Positions 54,588 to 62,650 of a stretch of DNA of 64,000 bases are shown here, one piece after another. The DNA is taken from the NCBI GenBank assembly GCA_028864975.1, contig JAGWLG010000003.1:86150-150149 (forward strand), written 5' to 3'. A program made the translations under genes and the position numbers. Each line of letters begins with the position of its first letter. The first letter of the stretch is position 1. Below the pieces are notes generated by a model, which saw nothing but the letters and a program-made list of their open reading frames with translations, was not told where the DNA came from and searched no databases. The stretch is from Thermoplasmata archaeon (lineage in GTDB: Archaea; Thermoplasmatota; Thermoplasmata; Lutacidiplasmatales; UBA184).

Positions 54588-54952
54588 CGGTACATCTCAG
54601 CCCCTTCCGACGGGAACGAGGGCCCCTTTTGAGCCTCACGGTCCGGGGGGGGCGCCGCGGCGACCGTTCCAGCAGGAACGGGCGCGGGGGTCGGGGGTAC
54701 GCTGGCCGTGCTCGGAGGGACCACAGGGGGCTTCGTCGGTCCCATCAAAGTGGGAAGGGGCGAGTTCCCGGGGGAGGGTTCCGGCCCCAGGACCTGGGAC
54801 TGGAACTCGAACATCAGCTGCTGCCGTATCCGCAGGAACTTCCCGTAGTACTTGCCCAGGGTCCGGAAGACCTCCATGCCGTGGCCCCCCATCAGAAGGA
54901 GACCCCCGGCGAGGAGCAGGATCACCCAGTCGACATCGGAGAAGAGGCTCAT
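54584..54952 (-). CDS. TatA/TatB-like protein
   Basis: 122 residues. One N-terminal helix (VDWVILLLAGGLLLMGGHGM), then an amphipathic helix RTLGKYYGKFLRIRQQLMFE, as in TatA/B. The usual FGPKKLPEL hinge is altered to GHGMEVFRTLGK. A Pro/Ala-rich tail of about 65 residues follows. Nine bases after tatC. It may act as the TatB-like receptor while the gene at 56302 supplies TatA. Confidence 0.7.
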   Translation of the reverse strand: MSLFSDVDWVILLLAGGLLLMGGHGMEVFRTLGKYYGKFLRIRQQLMFEFQSQVLGPEPSPGNSPLPTLMGPTKPPVVPPSTASVPPTPAPVPAGTVAAAPPPDREAQKGPSFPSEGAEMYR

Positions 54953-54961
54953 CGTGGCGGA

Positions 54962-55789
54962 CTACGCCGCACCCCCTGGGATGGTCAGGAGCTTCGCCCG
55001 GTCCACCCTCTTCTGGTGCCGCTCAGCGGCGAGCATCCCGCCGAAGTAGAGGACGGCCATCGGTGCCGCGATCATGAGCATCGTGATGCCGGAGTTGTCC
55101 GGGGTGATGATCATGCCAAAGATGAGGCAACCCATCACGGCCGCGCGCCAGTGCTTGCGCCAGAACCCTCCCGCGATCAGGCCGATGCGCGTGAGGGAGT
55201 AGATGAAGACCGGGAGCTCGAAGACGATCCCGAAGGCGAGCGTGTAGAGGAGCGCGAACTCGAGGAAGCTCTCTGCGGAGATGGTGGGAGCGAGCCCCAT
55301 CGCTCCGACGTACTTGAAGAGCAGAAGGAAGGTGAACGGAGTGATCCAGATCCACGCGACCGCGAACCCCACGAAGAAGAGGACTGTGGCGGGGATCCCC
55401 ACGTTCTTCAGCAGGGCCCTCTCGCTCCGGCGCATCGCCGGCATCAGGAACGCGCCGACCTCGTGGACGATCCAGGGCATCCCGACGGCGATGGAGAGGA
55501 GCAGTCCGATCTCCATCTGGATGACCACGGACTCCCCCACCCCAACGTTGAGCAGCGTGACGCCGCTGGGGAGCATGTCCGTCCGCATCAGCTCGAACAC
55601 CTGGGCTGACACATTGTAGAACGGGCTCGGCCAGGGGTAGGGCACCACCCAAGGAAGGAACGAAGGGCGGCCCCAGCGGACCTCGAAGGTCAGGAAGAAC
55701 CCGAAGAGGGGCACGACAACAAGGGCGATCCGAACGAGCCGACGTCGGAACTCGTCAAGGACCGAGAGGAGCTTGTGGAGCTCGTTCAT
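54962..55789 (-). CDS. tatC: Twin-arginine translocase subunit TatC
   Basis: 275 residues, six transmembrane helices. TatC features: LDEFRRRLVRIALVVVP at the N-terminus, MEIGLLLSIAVGMPWIVHEVGAFLMPAMRRSER, ESFLEFALLYTLAFGIVFELPVFIY and MIITPDNSGITMLMIAAPM. It forms the receptor of the Tat pathway for folded proteins such as the Rieske protein in the same array. Its ATG overlaps the stop of the 160-residue frame upstream (ATGA). Confidence 0.93.
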   Translation of the reverse strand: MNELHKLLSVLDEFRRRLVRIALVVVPLFGFFLTFEVRWGRPSFLPWVVPYPWPSPFYNVSAQVFELMRTDMLPSGVTLLNVGVGESVVIQMEIGLLLSIAVGMPWIVHEVGAFLMPAMRRSERALLKNVGIPATVLFFVGFAVAWIWITPFTFLLLFKYVGAMGLAPTISAESFLEFALLYTLAFGIVFELPVFIYSLTRIGLIAGGFWRKHWRAAVMGCLIFGMIITPDNSGITMLMIAAPMAVLYFGGMLAAERHQKRVDRAKLLTIPGGAA

Positions 55790-56268
55790 GCCGACGGGGA
55801 GCCGAGTTCCTGATGGTTCTCTGGAGGGACGGCCGCGCGCCGAAGCGACCTCAGCGGAGCCTCCGGTCGCAAGCTCGGCAGTTCACGCCCGCCCGAGACG
55901 TGGAGACCCGGCCCTTGGGCAAAGACACCGCTCTCTACGCCTGCGGAGGACCCAGCGCTCTGCCTCGTGGGGGTCGAAGCTGGGAGGTCCGGGGACGAGG
56001 GTCTCAACGATGCGGAATCGGGGCGCAAGGAGAGCCGACGCGTGGCCACGAGCTCCCGAGGAGCCTCACGCAGGAAGGCACGGAACGCGAAGGCATCGTT
56101 GTAGAAGGCGCTGGCAAGGGGAGAAGAGGCGAGGTCCGAGGGAAGGTGTGGGCGAGGCAACGATCGGGGGAGCGGAAGGCTCGGCGGTCCCGCCAAGCGG
56201 GGGTCGGGTCGGAGCGTGTCGTTCTGGGCGGGACTTCGAGGTCGGTGATCTCGAGGCTCAGGGTCCAT
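55786..56268 (-). CDS. Possible protein between tatA and tatC
   Basis: 160 residues, rich in Pro, Arg, Ser and Leu, without recognisable domains; the most protein-like part is FYNDAFAFRAFLREAPRELV. Position supports it: it starts 33 bases after the tatA stop and its stop overlaps the tatC start (ATGA), as other genes here do. Composition argues against it. If it is not real, this is a 512-base gap within the array. Confidence 0.4.
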   Translation of the reverse strand: MDPEPRDHRPRSPAQNDTLRPDPRLAGPPSLPLPRSLPRPHLPSDLASSPLASAFYNDAFAFRAFLREAPRELVATRRLSLRPDSASLRPSSPDLPASTPTRQSAGSSAGVESGVFAQGPGLHVSGGRELPSLRPEAPLRSLRRAAVPPENHQELGSPSA

Positions 56269-56301
56269 ACGACCTCCCAGCTTGGGAGCGAACGTTCGAG
56301 C

Positions 56302-56523
56302 TCAGCGTCCCGAGGGGTTGTCGCGGACCACACGGGGTGCCGCCGTGGAGGCAGGGGCTGCCTGGCTCTGGGCGAGCTCGCGCTCGGACTCCAGCTTCCC
56401 CTTCTTGAACTCCCCGACGGCCCGACCCAGGCTGTGGGCGAGCTGCGGGATCTTGGTCGACCCCCAGAAGAGGATGGCGAAGATCACGCCGATGATGAGC
56501 CAGTCGTCGATGCTGTCGAACAT
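56302..56523 (-). CDS. tatA: Sec-independent translocase protein TatA
   Basis: 73 residues, the usual TatA length. One N-terminal helix (DDWLIIGVIFAILFWGSTKI), the hinge STKIPQLAHSLGRAVGEF and an amphipathic helix continuing into a charged tail. It forms the Tat pore. A GGAGG site lies just before the ATG, and a GTATAAC element (56554-56560) about 32 bases upstream gives its own promoter at the head of the array. Confidence 0.88.
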   Translation of the reverse strand: MFDSIDDWLIIGVIFAILFWGSTKIPQLAHSLGRAVGEFKKGKLESERELAQSQAAPASTAAPRVVRDNPSGR

Positions 56524-56553
56524 GGTGGCCTCCGCGGGCGAGGAAGATGGGCC

Positions 56554-56560
56554 CGTATAA
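56554..56560 (-). promoter_or_regulatory. TATA element of the tatA-led respiratory array
   Basis: Minus-strand GTTATAC (plus-strand GTATAAC), about 34 bases before the tatA ATG. It follows the cupredoxin hairpin at 56621-56641, so the array can be transcribed separately from the cupredoxin. Confidence 0.5.
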
Positions 56561-56620
56561 CGTCACTGGCGCAGCTCCAGCGACCTCCCGGGTCGAACAG
56601 GGACGGAGGAAAGAGCACGG

Positions 56621-56641
56621 GACTCCCGCCCTGCGGGAGTC
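56621..56641 (-). terminator. 9-bp hairpin after the cupredoxin gene
   Basis: GACTCCCGC and GCGGGAGTC pair exactly as a 9-bp stem with a 3-base loop. The repeat lies 2 bases beyond the cupredoxin stop codon on the transcribed strand, before the tatA promoter. It may end or stabilise the cupredoxin transcript; there is no T-run. Confidence 0.45.
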
Positions 56642-56643
56642 GC

Positions 56644-57354
56644 TCAGTGGGCGGCGCCGCCGCGGGCCGTGGGTTCGGCCGACTCGAGCGGCTCGGGTCG
56701 TGAGTCGTTGTAGTACTCCGGGCGGGACGTGATCGGGGTACCCCGAGGGAGGAGGTCGGAATGGGCTCCCTGCTTCCCGTAGACCATACCGAGCACCACC
56801 GTCAGGACCGCGAGCCCCGTGACGGCGATCACGATGTACCAGAAGGGTTCGAAGAGCGGAGGGGGCGGTGGGGGGGTGGGAGCGGCCTCCAGGACGTAGA
56901 ACATCCCGTGCATGCCGACCGCGTAGTGGGGCTTGCACGTGAACTCGTAAGCTCCCTGGCCGCCGAACGTAATGGTCGCGGTGAGCGTGCCCCCGGCGGA
57001 TCCGGAGGCGTTCAGCTGCTGGTCGTAGTAGAGGTTCGGCCAGGAGAACCAGCTATAGTCGGTGGTGGAAGGGTCGGTGGAGTTCACCTGGTTCGAGACC
57101 GTGAAGCTGTGGACGGTCGTCCCAGTGTTCGTCACCGTGAACGTGACGGTCTTGCAGAGGTTTCCCAGGACCGTAGGGTTCCACGTCAACGAATCGTAGG
57201 CGTCGATGGTGACCGCAGCCTGGCAACCGGACGCTGAATCCCGGGCGGACGAGTTGTGGGTGGGCGAGGAGATGGCCAGTGCACTCGCCCCCGAGACCGC
57301 CATGAGCCCCGCGATCGCGAAGAGGAGGGCCCCGAGCCGGAAGAAGGGTCGCAT
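56644..57354 (-). CDS. Membrane-anchored cupredoxin
   Basis: 236 residues. Signal peptide (about 5-25), then a cupredoxin domain (about 35-170) with type 1 copper ligands: His in TTVHSF, Cys-x2-His in FTCKPH and Met in YAVGMHGM. A Pro-rich linker and a C-terminal helix (about 180-200, WYIVIAVTGLAVLTVVLGMV) tether it. It is a halocyanin/plastocyanin-type electron carrier and the likely link between the Rieske/cytochrome b complex and the oxidase. The ATG at 57354 was chosen at the signal peptide; a GGATAAAAC element lies at 57403-57411. Confidence 0.88.
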   Translation of the reverse strand: MRPFFRLGALLFAIAGLMAVSGASALAISSPTHNSSARDSASGCQAAVTIDAYDSLTWNPTVLGNLCKTVTFTVTNTGTTVHSFTVSNQVNSTDPSTTDYSWFSWPNLYYDQQLNASGSAGGTLTATITFGGQGAYEFTCKPHYAVGMHGMFYVLEAAPTPPPPPPLFEPFWYIVIAVTGLAVLTVVLGMVYGKQGAHSDLLPRGTPITSRPEYYNDSRPEPLESAEPTARGGAAH

Positions 57355-57486
57355 CGCTCGATTCGCTCCTCCGTGTTCTTCTGCGACGCTCGACCGGCCG
57401 TCGGATAAAACACCTCCGTCCAAGGCGAGCGCCGGCCTCAAGAGCCGAACACGTACGGGGGATGCGCTGGGGAATCCGACGGCTTA

Positions 57487-57744
57487 ATGTGGCTCGGGGT
57501 TGGTGGCCTCCTCGTGAGCCACGTCGCCTCGGTGCTCCAGCTTTCGGCGGGATCGATCCCCAAGACGCCTCTGCAATACACGCAGTTCCTTCTCTGGACC
57601 GTCTTCCTGATGGCCCTGGCGGTCGGCATCGTCTACGTCTTCCTCCTCCTCTGGACCCTCTCCAAGCACCTCTCCCATGAGCCCCTCGCTCGCGACCGTC
57701 CTTTGACCCCTCCACGCTCGCCGAAGCCCCCGGCCTCGAGGTGA
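57487..57744 (+). CDS. Small membrane protein preceding oxidase subunit II
   Basis: 85 residues with two hydrophobic stretches: residues 2-20 (WLGVGGLLVSHVASVLQL) and about 34-58 (FLLWTVFLMALAVGIVYVFL), then a basic, Pro-rich tail. Three bases before the subunit II ATG, so co-transcribed. It may be a small oxidase subunit. The exact start is uncertain. Confidence 0.6.
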   Translation: MWLGVGGLLVSHVASVLQLSAGSIPKTPLQYTQFLLWTVFLMALAVGIVYVFLLLWTLSKHLSHEPLARDRPLTPPRSPKPPASR

Positions 57745-57747
57745 ATC

Positions 57748-58398
57748 ATGTCCTCGAGCCTCCCTCCCTCCCCGGCCCCGAAGGTCGCCAAATCTCCGGG
57801 TGCGACGGGCGGACCGAAGACCGCGCTCAGCGAGGAAGCGCCCAAGGGCCCTCTCCCGACGGAGAGACCGAACGCTCGGATGCTCGCGAACCACCGGAAG
57901 TGGAAGCAGATCGAGTGGGCCTGGACCCTCATCCCCGTGGGTCTGCTCCTCGCCGTCGCGCTCCTCTCGGTGGGGCTCCTCTACAACCTGGACACGGGTC
58001 CCACGGCGTTCAACTCGAGCGCGAACTGGCACATCAACGTCACCGGCAGCCAGTGGGTCTGGTCCTATTCGTACACCGACCCCTACGCCAGCAAGGTCCT
58101 GAGCGCCTACGGGAACGCCACGTCCACCTCTGTGCTGTACGTGCCGCAGAACGCGGTCGTGTGGCTCAATGTGAGCTCCACCGACGTCATCCACGACTTC
58201 AACGTCCCCCAGCTTGGGGTGAGGATCGACGCGATCCCCGGGCGGGTGAACCACTACTGGTTCACGATCCCCCAGGGGGCTGCCGCATGGACGCGATACC
58301 TGGTGCAGTGCACCGAGTTCTGCGGACAGGGGCACTACGCGATGCTCTCCTACGTCGTGGTGGTCCCGAGTTCGGGACAGCTCCCTTCCCCCGCGTGA
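57748..58398 (+). CDS. Heme-copper oxidase subunit II (CuA)
   Basis: 216 residues. A Pro/Ala-rich N-terminus, one transmembrane helix (about 60-82, LIPVGLLLAVALLSVGLLYN), and a CuA domain with CTEFCGQGHYAM (two Cys, Glu, His, Met), the upstream ligand in VIHDFNVPQLGVRIDAIPGR, and GSQWVWSYSYTD. It takes electrons from a cupredoxin and delivers them to subunit I. GAGGTGA precedes the ATG. The gene is divergent from the cupredoxin and away from subunit I, which is encoded about 6 kb away. Confidence 0.92.
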   Translation: MSSSLPPSPAPKVAKSPGATGGPKTALSEEAPKGPLPTERPNARMLANHRKWKQIEWAWTLIPVGLLLAVALLSVGLLYNLDTGPTAFNSSANWHINVTGSQWVWSYSYTDPYASKVLSAYGNATSTSVLYVPQNAVVWLNVSSTDVIHDFNVPQLGVRIDAIPGRVNHYWFTIPQGAAAWTRYLVQCTEFCGQGHYAMLSYVVVVPSSGQLPSPA

Positions 58399-58418
58399 GG
58401 AAGGGAAAGGTCGCGAGC

Positions 58419-58964
58419 CTAGCGCCCGTCCGCCAGCACTCGTTGGATGCGCAGCACGGTGTTCCAGTTCCTCGCCGTCCCTGCCGCCCCTAGGGCTCTT
58501 TCGATGCGGTCGAGCGTGAGCCATGAGCGCCCGAGCCCGTCGGGGTAGGTCGCGTAGACCGACTCGCTCCCCAGCTGCACGGTCTCCCTACCTTGGAGCG
58601 AACGCCTAAGCCCCTCGAGCGCCCCCGGGGTCGTACCCTTCTTTAGAAGGACCACGACGAGATGAGAAGGGTCCTCCCGGGCGTATTCCTCGAACGGATT
58701 CGACCGGACGATCTCGGACCATGCGGCGGCGCTCCGCACGAATACGGTCGTCCGGAGCCCCGTCCGAGCGTGGGTCTTCTCCTCAAGAGCCCGCTGCAGC
58801 TTCGGAACGTTCCGTTCAGGCGAGCTGAAGAGCAGGTTCCCAGTTCGGAGCAGTGTGCGCACCTCGCCCAGTCCGATCTCCTCGCCCACGCTCTGGAGCT
58901 CTTTCATCGAGAGGGAGCGCTTCCCGACGTTCACGGAACGCAACAGGGCAGCGTACCGGGGCAC
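58419..58964 (-). CDS. DUF1697 family protein
   Basis: 181 residues. DUF1697 pattern: YAALLRSVNVGKRSLSMKEL, LRTGNLLFSSPE, VFVRSAAAWSEIVRSNPFEE, PSHLVVVLLKKGT and LGRSWLTLDRIERALGAAGTARNWNTV. The family is common in bacteria with no assigned function. It is alone, convergent with subunit II. Confidence 0.85.
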   Translation of the reverse strand: MPRYAALLRSVNVGKRSLSMKELQSVGEEIGLGEVRTLLRTGNLLFSSPERNVPKLQRALEEKTHARTGLRTTVFVRSAAAWSEIVRSNPFEEYAREDPSHLVVVLLKKGTTPGALEGLRRSLQGRETVQLGSESVYATYPDGLGRSWLTLDRIERALGAAGTARNWNTVLRIQRVLADGR

Positions 58965-58973
58965 GGACGCAGC

Positions 58974-60053
58974 TCAGTGCTCGTGGGACGCAGCTGCCGC
59001 GGCCCGCGTGGCCTCGTTCTGTCCCATGAGCACGAGGAAGGCCGCACCCACGATCACGATCGCGCCGAGCGCCAGGTAGCCGTACCCAATCACCCCCGTG
59101 ATCTGGGGGACGGAGCTCGGTGGCTGTGGCGTAATCCCGACGTAGAGATGCCCCCACATGCTCGGGAAGTGACCGGGAACGAGACACACGAAGGAATAGA
59201 CCCCGGCCTGGGCCACGAAGGGGTCGGTGGGGTTGTCGCCGTTGAGCGTGTTGACACAGCTGTTGACGAGCGTTGCATGGGCCGTCGTGAGCCCGCATCC
59301 CGACGCGAAGTAGGTCCCGACGCTCGTCCCCGAGGTCAGACCGGTGTCGTTCGAGAGGGCGTCCAGCGTGAACGTGTGCGGGAGCCCTCCGTCGAGGACA
59401 TCCACGACGATGGGGACGTGGGAGGGAGCGGTCAGGATGTCTGGGACGAACGTCAGGGCGTTCGTCGCATTGACAAAGATCTTGACGAAGAAGGGACCGG
59501 TCGTCGGGTTCACGGTGATCGTGCCCCAGAACTGGAAGTTCGGGTAGGATTGGTACTCGTCCGGCACCAGCGAGAGGAACTCGTAGGTCACGCCCGCGGG
59601 GGTCGTGGGCTTGGGGAACGTCAGAGAGGCGTTGTACCATGTCCCCGAAGGGATCGTGGCGTTGGCGAAGCGGGTGCAGTTGGCCCAACAATACTTGTTG
59701 AGCTGGGCCGGAGTGTCGTTGAACGGCAACATAGTGTCGTTCCGGTCGACGATCGTGAACGTCTGCGCCTCCGAGGCCGTGTTCCGCACGTGGAAGGTGA
59801 CGTTGGCGGTCGCGTTCACGGCGACGTTCGTCGGAGCGTAGCCTTGGTCGCTCACGGTCAGGTTCACGCTCTGCGAGGAGGAGGCCCGCAGCAGGTGGTA
59901 GCCCCCCGGGGAAGTGTAGGGGACGGCTCCGAAGTGGGCAGCGAACGGGAGGAGTCCGACGCCCACGAGCAGCGAACCGATGACGAGCACCGAGACCGCT
60001 CCGCGGTGAGAGCGGAGACGCGCTCGGCGGACCCCGAAGGTCGTTCGCCGCAT
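58974..60053 (-). CDS. Two-domain cupredoxin (sulfocyanin-like) membrane protein
   Basis: 359 residues. N-terminal helix (about 20-42), domain 1 (about 60-190) whose copper ligands are lost (EAQTFTI in place of a His motif; no Cys), and domain 2 (about 205-310) with ligands GLPHTF, FVCLVPGHF and PSMWGH (His, Cys, His, Met). A C-terminal helix (about 320-345) anchors it. An electron carrier in the respiratory chain is likely. A GGTTATC TATA-like element lies about 30 bases before the start. Confidence 0.85.
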   Translation of the reverse strand: MRRTTFGVRRARLRSHRGAVSVLVIGSLLVGVGLLPFAAHFGAVPYTSPGGYHLLRASSSQSVNLTVSDQGYAPTNVAVNATANVTFHVRNTASEAQTFTIVDRNDTMLPFNDTPAQLNKYCWANCTRFANATIPSGTWYNASLTFPKPTTPAGVTYEFLSLVPDEYQSYPNFQFWGTITVNPTTGPFFVKIFVNATNALTFVPDILTAPSHVPIVVDVLDGGLPHTFTLDALSNDTGLTSGTSVGTYFASGCGLTTAHATLVNSCVNTLNGDNPTDPFVAQAGVYSFVCLVPGHFPSMWGHLYVGITPQPPSSVPQITGVIGYGYLALGAIVIVGAAFLVLMGQNEATRAAAAASHEH

Positions 60054-60106
60054 CGTGGCGCGCGACCTACCCTTGCTAGATAACCTCTACGTTCCGCTCG
60101 GGAAGG

Positions 60107-60997
60107 CTACGCCCCTTGGCCTTCGGTCTTGCTCGAAGTGGAGGGGTGTCGCACGTCGCTCCCCGGCGTGAGGCGAGGGGCCTCTTCGCCTTCGAACCGT
60201 CGGATGAGCTGCGTGGTCACTTCGATCAGAGGGTGGTGGCCGGTCCGGTCCACCTCGATGTTGTCCAGGCTCTCGAGATGGTGCTCCTTCGCGATCCGCT
60301 CCAGCCCGATCTCCACCCTCGCGAAGTCCTCGGGAGAGTCGCAGGAGAGGATGAAGGCCTGCAACTGGGAGAGGCCCATCTCCCGGGCGGCGAGCGCGCG
60401 GTGGTGGCCATCGACGAGGATGAAGGAGTCCCCCTTCTGGATCGCGAGGACGGGTTCCGCGAACCCGCGTTCGAGCTCGTACCGGCGCCCCTCCAGCTCG
60501 TCCTCGTAGACCTTCCACTGGGTCGGGCGCAGGTTGTGGAGCGGGACCAACCCGCGGCGCAGGGTGAAGGTGAACCCGTACCGCTCGTTGAGCAGTTTGC
60601 GGAGCGTGTCGGCCTTCACGGGGGTCGCGCGCTCGAAGTGGCTCCGCACCACGTCCAGGTTCCCGAGGATGCCGACCAGGGCCCCGGAGTCGTCGACCAC
60701 GGGAAGGTCGCGCAACCCGTAGCGGAAGAGGACCCGGGCCGCCTCATCGAGCGGCATCTCTGGGGTCGCGGTGTAGGTGCCCGGCTTCAGGATGTTCCTC
60801 AGGTGGAGCCCACGGCGGTCCGCGTGGCGGAGCAGCTCCTTCGAGCTCACGAAGCCGACCAGCTTCATGCTCCCGTCCACCACGGGGAAGCCATGGTGCC
60901 GGCTCCGGATGAGCTGGTCGATCGCCTCGCCCACCGTGGCGGTGTCGAGCGCGTGCTCGACCTGCAGGATCATGTAATCACGGACCTTCTCGCCCAT
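60107..60997 (-). CDS. CBS-pair and ParB-like nuclease-fold protein
   Basis: 296 residues. Two CBS motifs (about 1-60 and 66-125; FPVVDGSMKLVGFVSSKEL and DLPVVDDSGALVGILGNLDV) followed by a ParB/sulfiredoxin-like domain (about 150-250) with FILVDGHHRALAAREMGLSQ, the catalytic-like DGHHR motif, and LVPLHNLRPTQW before it. CBS domains bind adenine nucleotides; ParB-like folds bind CTP or act as kinases. A CBS-ParB arrangement is known in archaea without a defined role. Start ATG 60997 lies 45 bases after the gmhA stop. Confidence 0.82.
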   Translation of the reverse strand: MGEKVRDYMILQVEHALDTATVGEAIDQLIRSRHHGFPVVDGSMKLVGFVSSKELLRHADRRGLHLRNILKPGTYTATPEMPLDEAARVLFRYGLRDLPVVDDSGALVGILGNLDVVRSHFERATPVKADTLRKLLNERYGFTFTLRRGLVPLHNLRPTQWKVYEDELEGRRYELERGFAEPVLAIQKGDSFILVDGHHRALAAREMGLSQLQAFILSCDSPEDFARVEIGLERIAKEHHLESLDNIEVDRTGHHPLIEVTTQLIRRFEGEEAPRLTPGSDVRHPSTSSKTEGQGA

Positions 60998-61042
60998 GGT
61001 ACTCCGCGTCGGTCGAAACGTCCTGCGCGCTTCGAGCGCCCT

Positions 61043-61621
61043 TCACGCGGGGTGTTCGTCGCGCAGGAAGGAGGTCAGAAGGTGCAGCAGGATGTGGTGA
61101 AGGTCCTCGATGTGCTGCATGTTGTTGGAGGGGACCACGATCGGGATGTCGCAGAGGGGCTTCATCTTCCCGCCTCCCATCCCGATGAGGCCGATCGTCG
61201 TCATCCCGAGCTTCCGCGCCTCCTCGAGCCCTCGTAGCACGTTCGGGGAGTTCCCGCTCCCTGAGATCCCGATCGCGATGTCGCCGGGGCGACCGTGGCT
61301 CTTGACCTGCTCCGCGAAGATCTCGGAGTAGCTCTTGTCGTTCGCCCACGCCAGGATCAGGGGCAGGGGGTCGGTCAAGGAGAGGGTGCGGAACCTCGGC
61401 TTCCCTTCAACGATGGTGAGCTTCCCCAGGTCCTGGGACATGTGGGAGGAGGTGGCGGCGCTGCCCCCGTTCCCGAAGAAGAAGATGTTGCGGCCCTCGG
61501 CCCGCGCCTTGACCACGCGCTCCGCGACCTTCGAGATCCCTTCGGCCACGTAGGGGGCCTTCAGGCACTCGATGGTCTCGTGGACGTATCGCTCAGTGTA
61601 CTGCTGGGGGGTGTGGGGCAT
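61043..61621 (-). CDS. gmhA: Sedoheptulose-7-phosphate isomerase-like SIS protein
   Basis: 192 residues. SIS domain with GNGGSAATSSHMSQDLGK, SLTDPLPLILAWANDKSYSE, IGISGSGNSPNVLRGLEEAR and a C-terminal NMQHIEDLHHILLHLLTSF helix (active-site His). GmhA converts sedoheptulose-7-phosphate to heptose-7-phosphate. Seventeen bases follow the kinase stop. The ATG at 61621 is at the start of homology; the open frame extends further. Confidence 0.86.
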   Translation of the reverse strand: MPHTPQQYTERYVHETIECLKAPYVAEGISKVAERVVKARAEGRNIFFFGNGGSAATSSHMSQDLGKLTIVEGKPRFRTLSLTDPLPLILAWANDKSYSEIFAEQVKSHGRPGDIAIGISGSGNSPNVLRGLEEARKLGMTTIGLIGMGGGKMKPLCDIPIVVPSNNMQHIEDLHHILLHLLTSFLRDEHPA

Positions 61622-61638
61622 GCGCGTCGCTCCCCGGC

Positions 61639-62637
61639 CTACCTTCCCACGAAGACGATCCGCGAGCCCTCGGTGGAGATGTGGACCGGCAGGTGGCGGT
61701 GGCCCGAGAGGGCCTGCTCTACTTGAACTCTCTTCTCGCGAGGGGCGGCCACGAGAAGGAACCCCCCGCCGCCGGCCCCGGTCACCTTGCCACCCCATGC
61801 CCCTGCTGCCATGACGGCGGAGTACATCCGGTCAAGGACCGAGTTCGTGATCCCGTTCGCCAGCCCCTTCTTGAGCGTCCAGGCTTCGTCCAGCAGGCGG
61901 CCGACGCGCTCGAAGTCGCGCGCGAGGATTGCCTTGCGCGTCTCCCCCGACATCTCCCGTATTCGGTCGAGCGCCGCGAGGTTCTCCCCGGTCCCCGTCC
62001 GTCGGTCCTGTTCCTGCAGCACTTTCCCTGCGGACCGGGTGACTCCGGTGTAGTACAGGGCGAAGTGCTGTTCGAACCGCTCCCGCTCCTCGCGGGAGAG
62101 GGGGAGAGCATGGACCCCTACCGAATCGTCCGGCCGGAACTCGTACTGGTGGAGTCCGCCGAAGGCCGCGGCGTATTGGTCCTGCTTCCCGATGGTCTCC
62201 TTGAGCCGCCCGATCTCGAGCTCACAGGCAGCCTCGGCGAGCTCTCCCGGCCCTTTGAGCTCCCCCTTGAAGGCCCATAGCGCATTGAGGATGCCGACGG
62301 CGAAGGCGCTGGAGCTGCCGATGCCGGTCCCCTCGGCCGGGATGTCGGAGATGGTCACGATCTCGACGGACCCGTCCACCCCGGTCATGCGCAGCGCTTC
62401 CCGGACCGCGGGGTGTTTGATGTCGTCGACCCGGCTCACGTACTCGGCCGCTCGCGAGTAGCTGACACGAATGTCCTGGTCGAACTTCTCGTTGACCAGG
62501 ACGTAGATGTACCGGTCAATGGCCGCTGAGACCACGGAGCCCCCGCCGTGGGCCCGGTAGTATGAGGGGAGGTCCGTGCCTCCACCGGCGAAGGAGACCC
62601 TGAGCGGAGTTCGGGTGATGATCACGGAGCTGCGCAC
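61639..62637 (-). CDS. hddA: D-glycero-D-manno-heptose 7-phosphate kinase-like GHMP kinase
   Basis: 332 residues. GHMP kinase: N-terminal RTPLRVSFAGGGTDLPSYYR, ATP loop IPAEGTGIGSSSAFAVG, and a late VTGAGGGGFLLV. IGKQDQYAAAFGGLHQYEF is typical of HddA-type kinases. HddA adds a phosphate at C1 of heptose-7-phosphate for GDP-heptose synthesis. With gmhA downstream it makes heptose-1,7-bisphosphate; the phosphatase and guanylyltransferase are not next to it. Confidence 0.88.
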   Translation of the reverse strand: MRSSVIITRTPLRVSFAGGGTDLPSYYRAHGGGSVVSAAIDRYIYVLVNEKFDQDIRVSYSRAAEYVSRVDDIKHPAVREALRMTGVDGSVEIVTISDIPAEGTGIGSSSAFAVGILNALWAFKGELKGPGELAEAACELEIGRLKETIGKQDQYAAAFGGLHQYEFRPDDSVGVHALPLSREERERFEQHFALYYTGVTRSAGKVLQEQDRRTGTGENLAALDRIREMSGETRKAILARDFERVGRLLDEAWTLKKGLANGITNSVLDRMYSAVMAAGAWGGKVTGAGGGGFLLVAAPREKRVQVEQALSGHRHLPVHISTEGSRIVFVGR

Positions 62638-62650
62638 CCCTCCTGTGGGG

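Noticed and set aside
55813..56703. 296-codon plus-strand frame between tatC and the cupredoxin
   Set aside because: It crosses tatA on the other strand and has a low-complexity Gly/Arg-rich translation.
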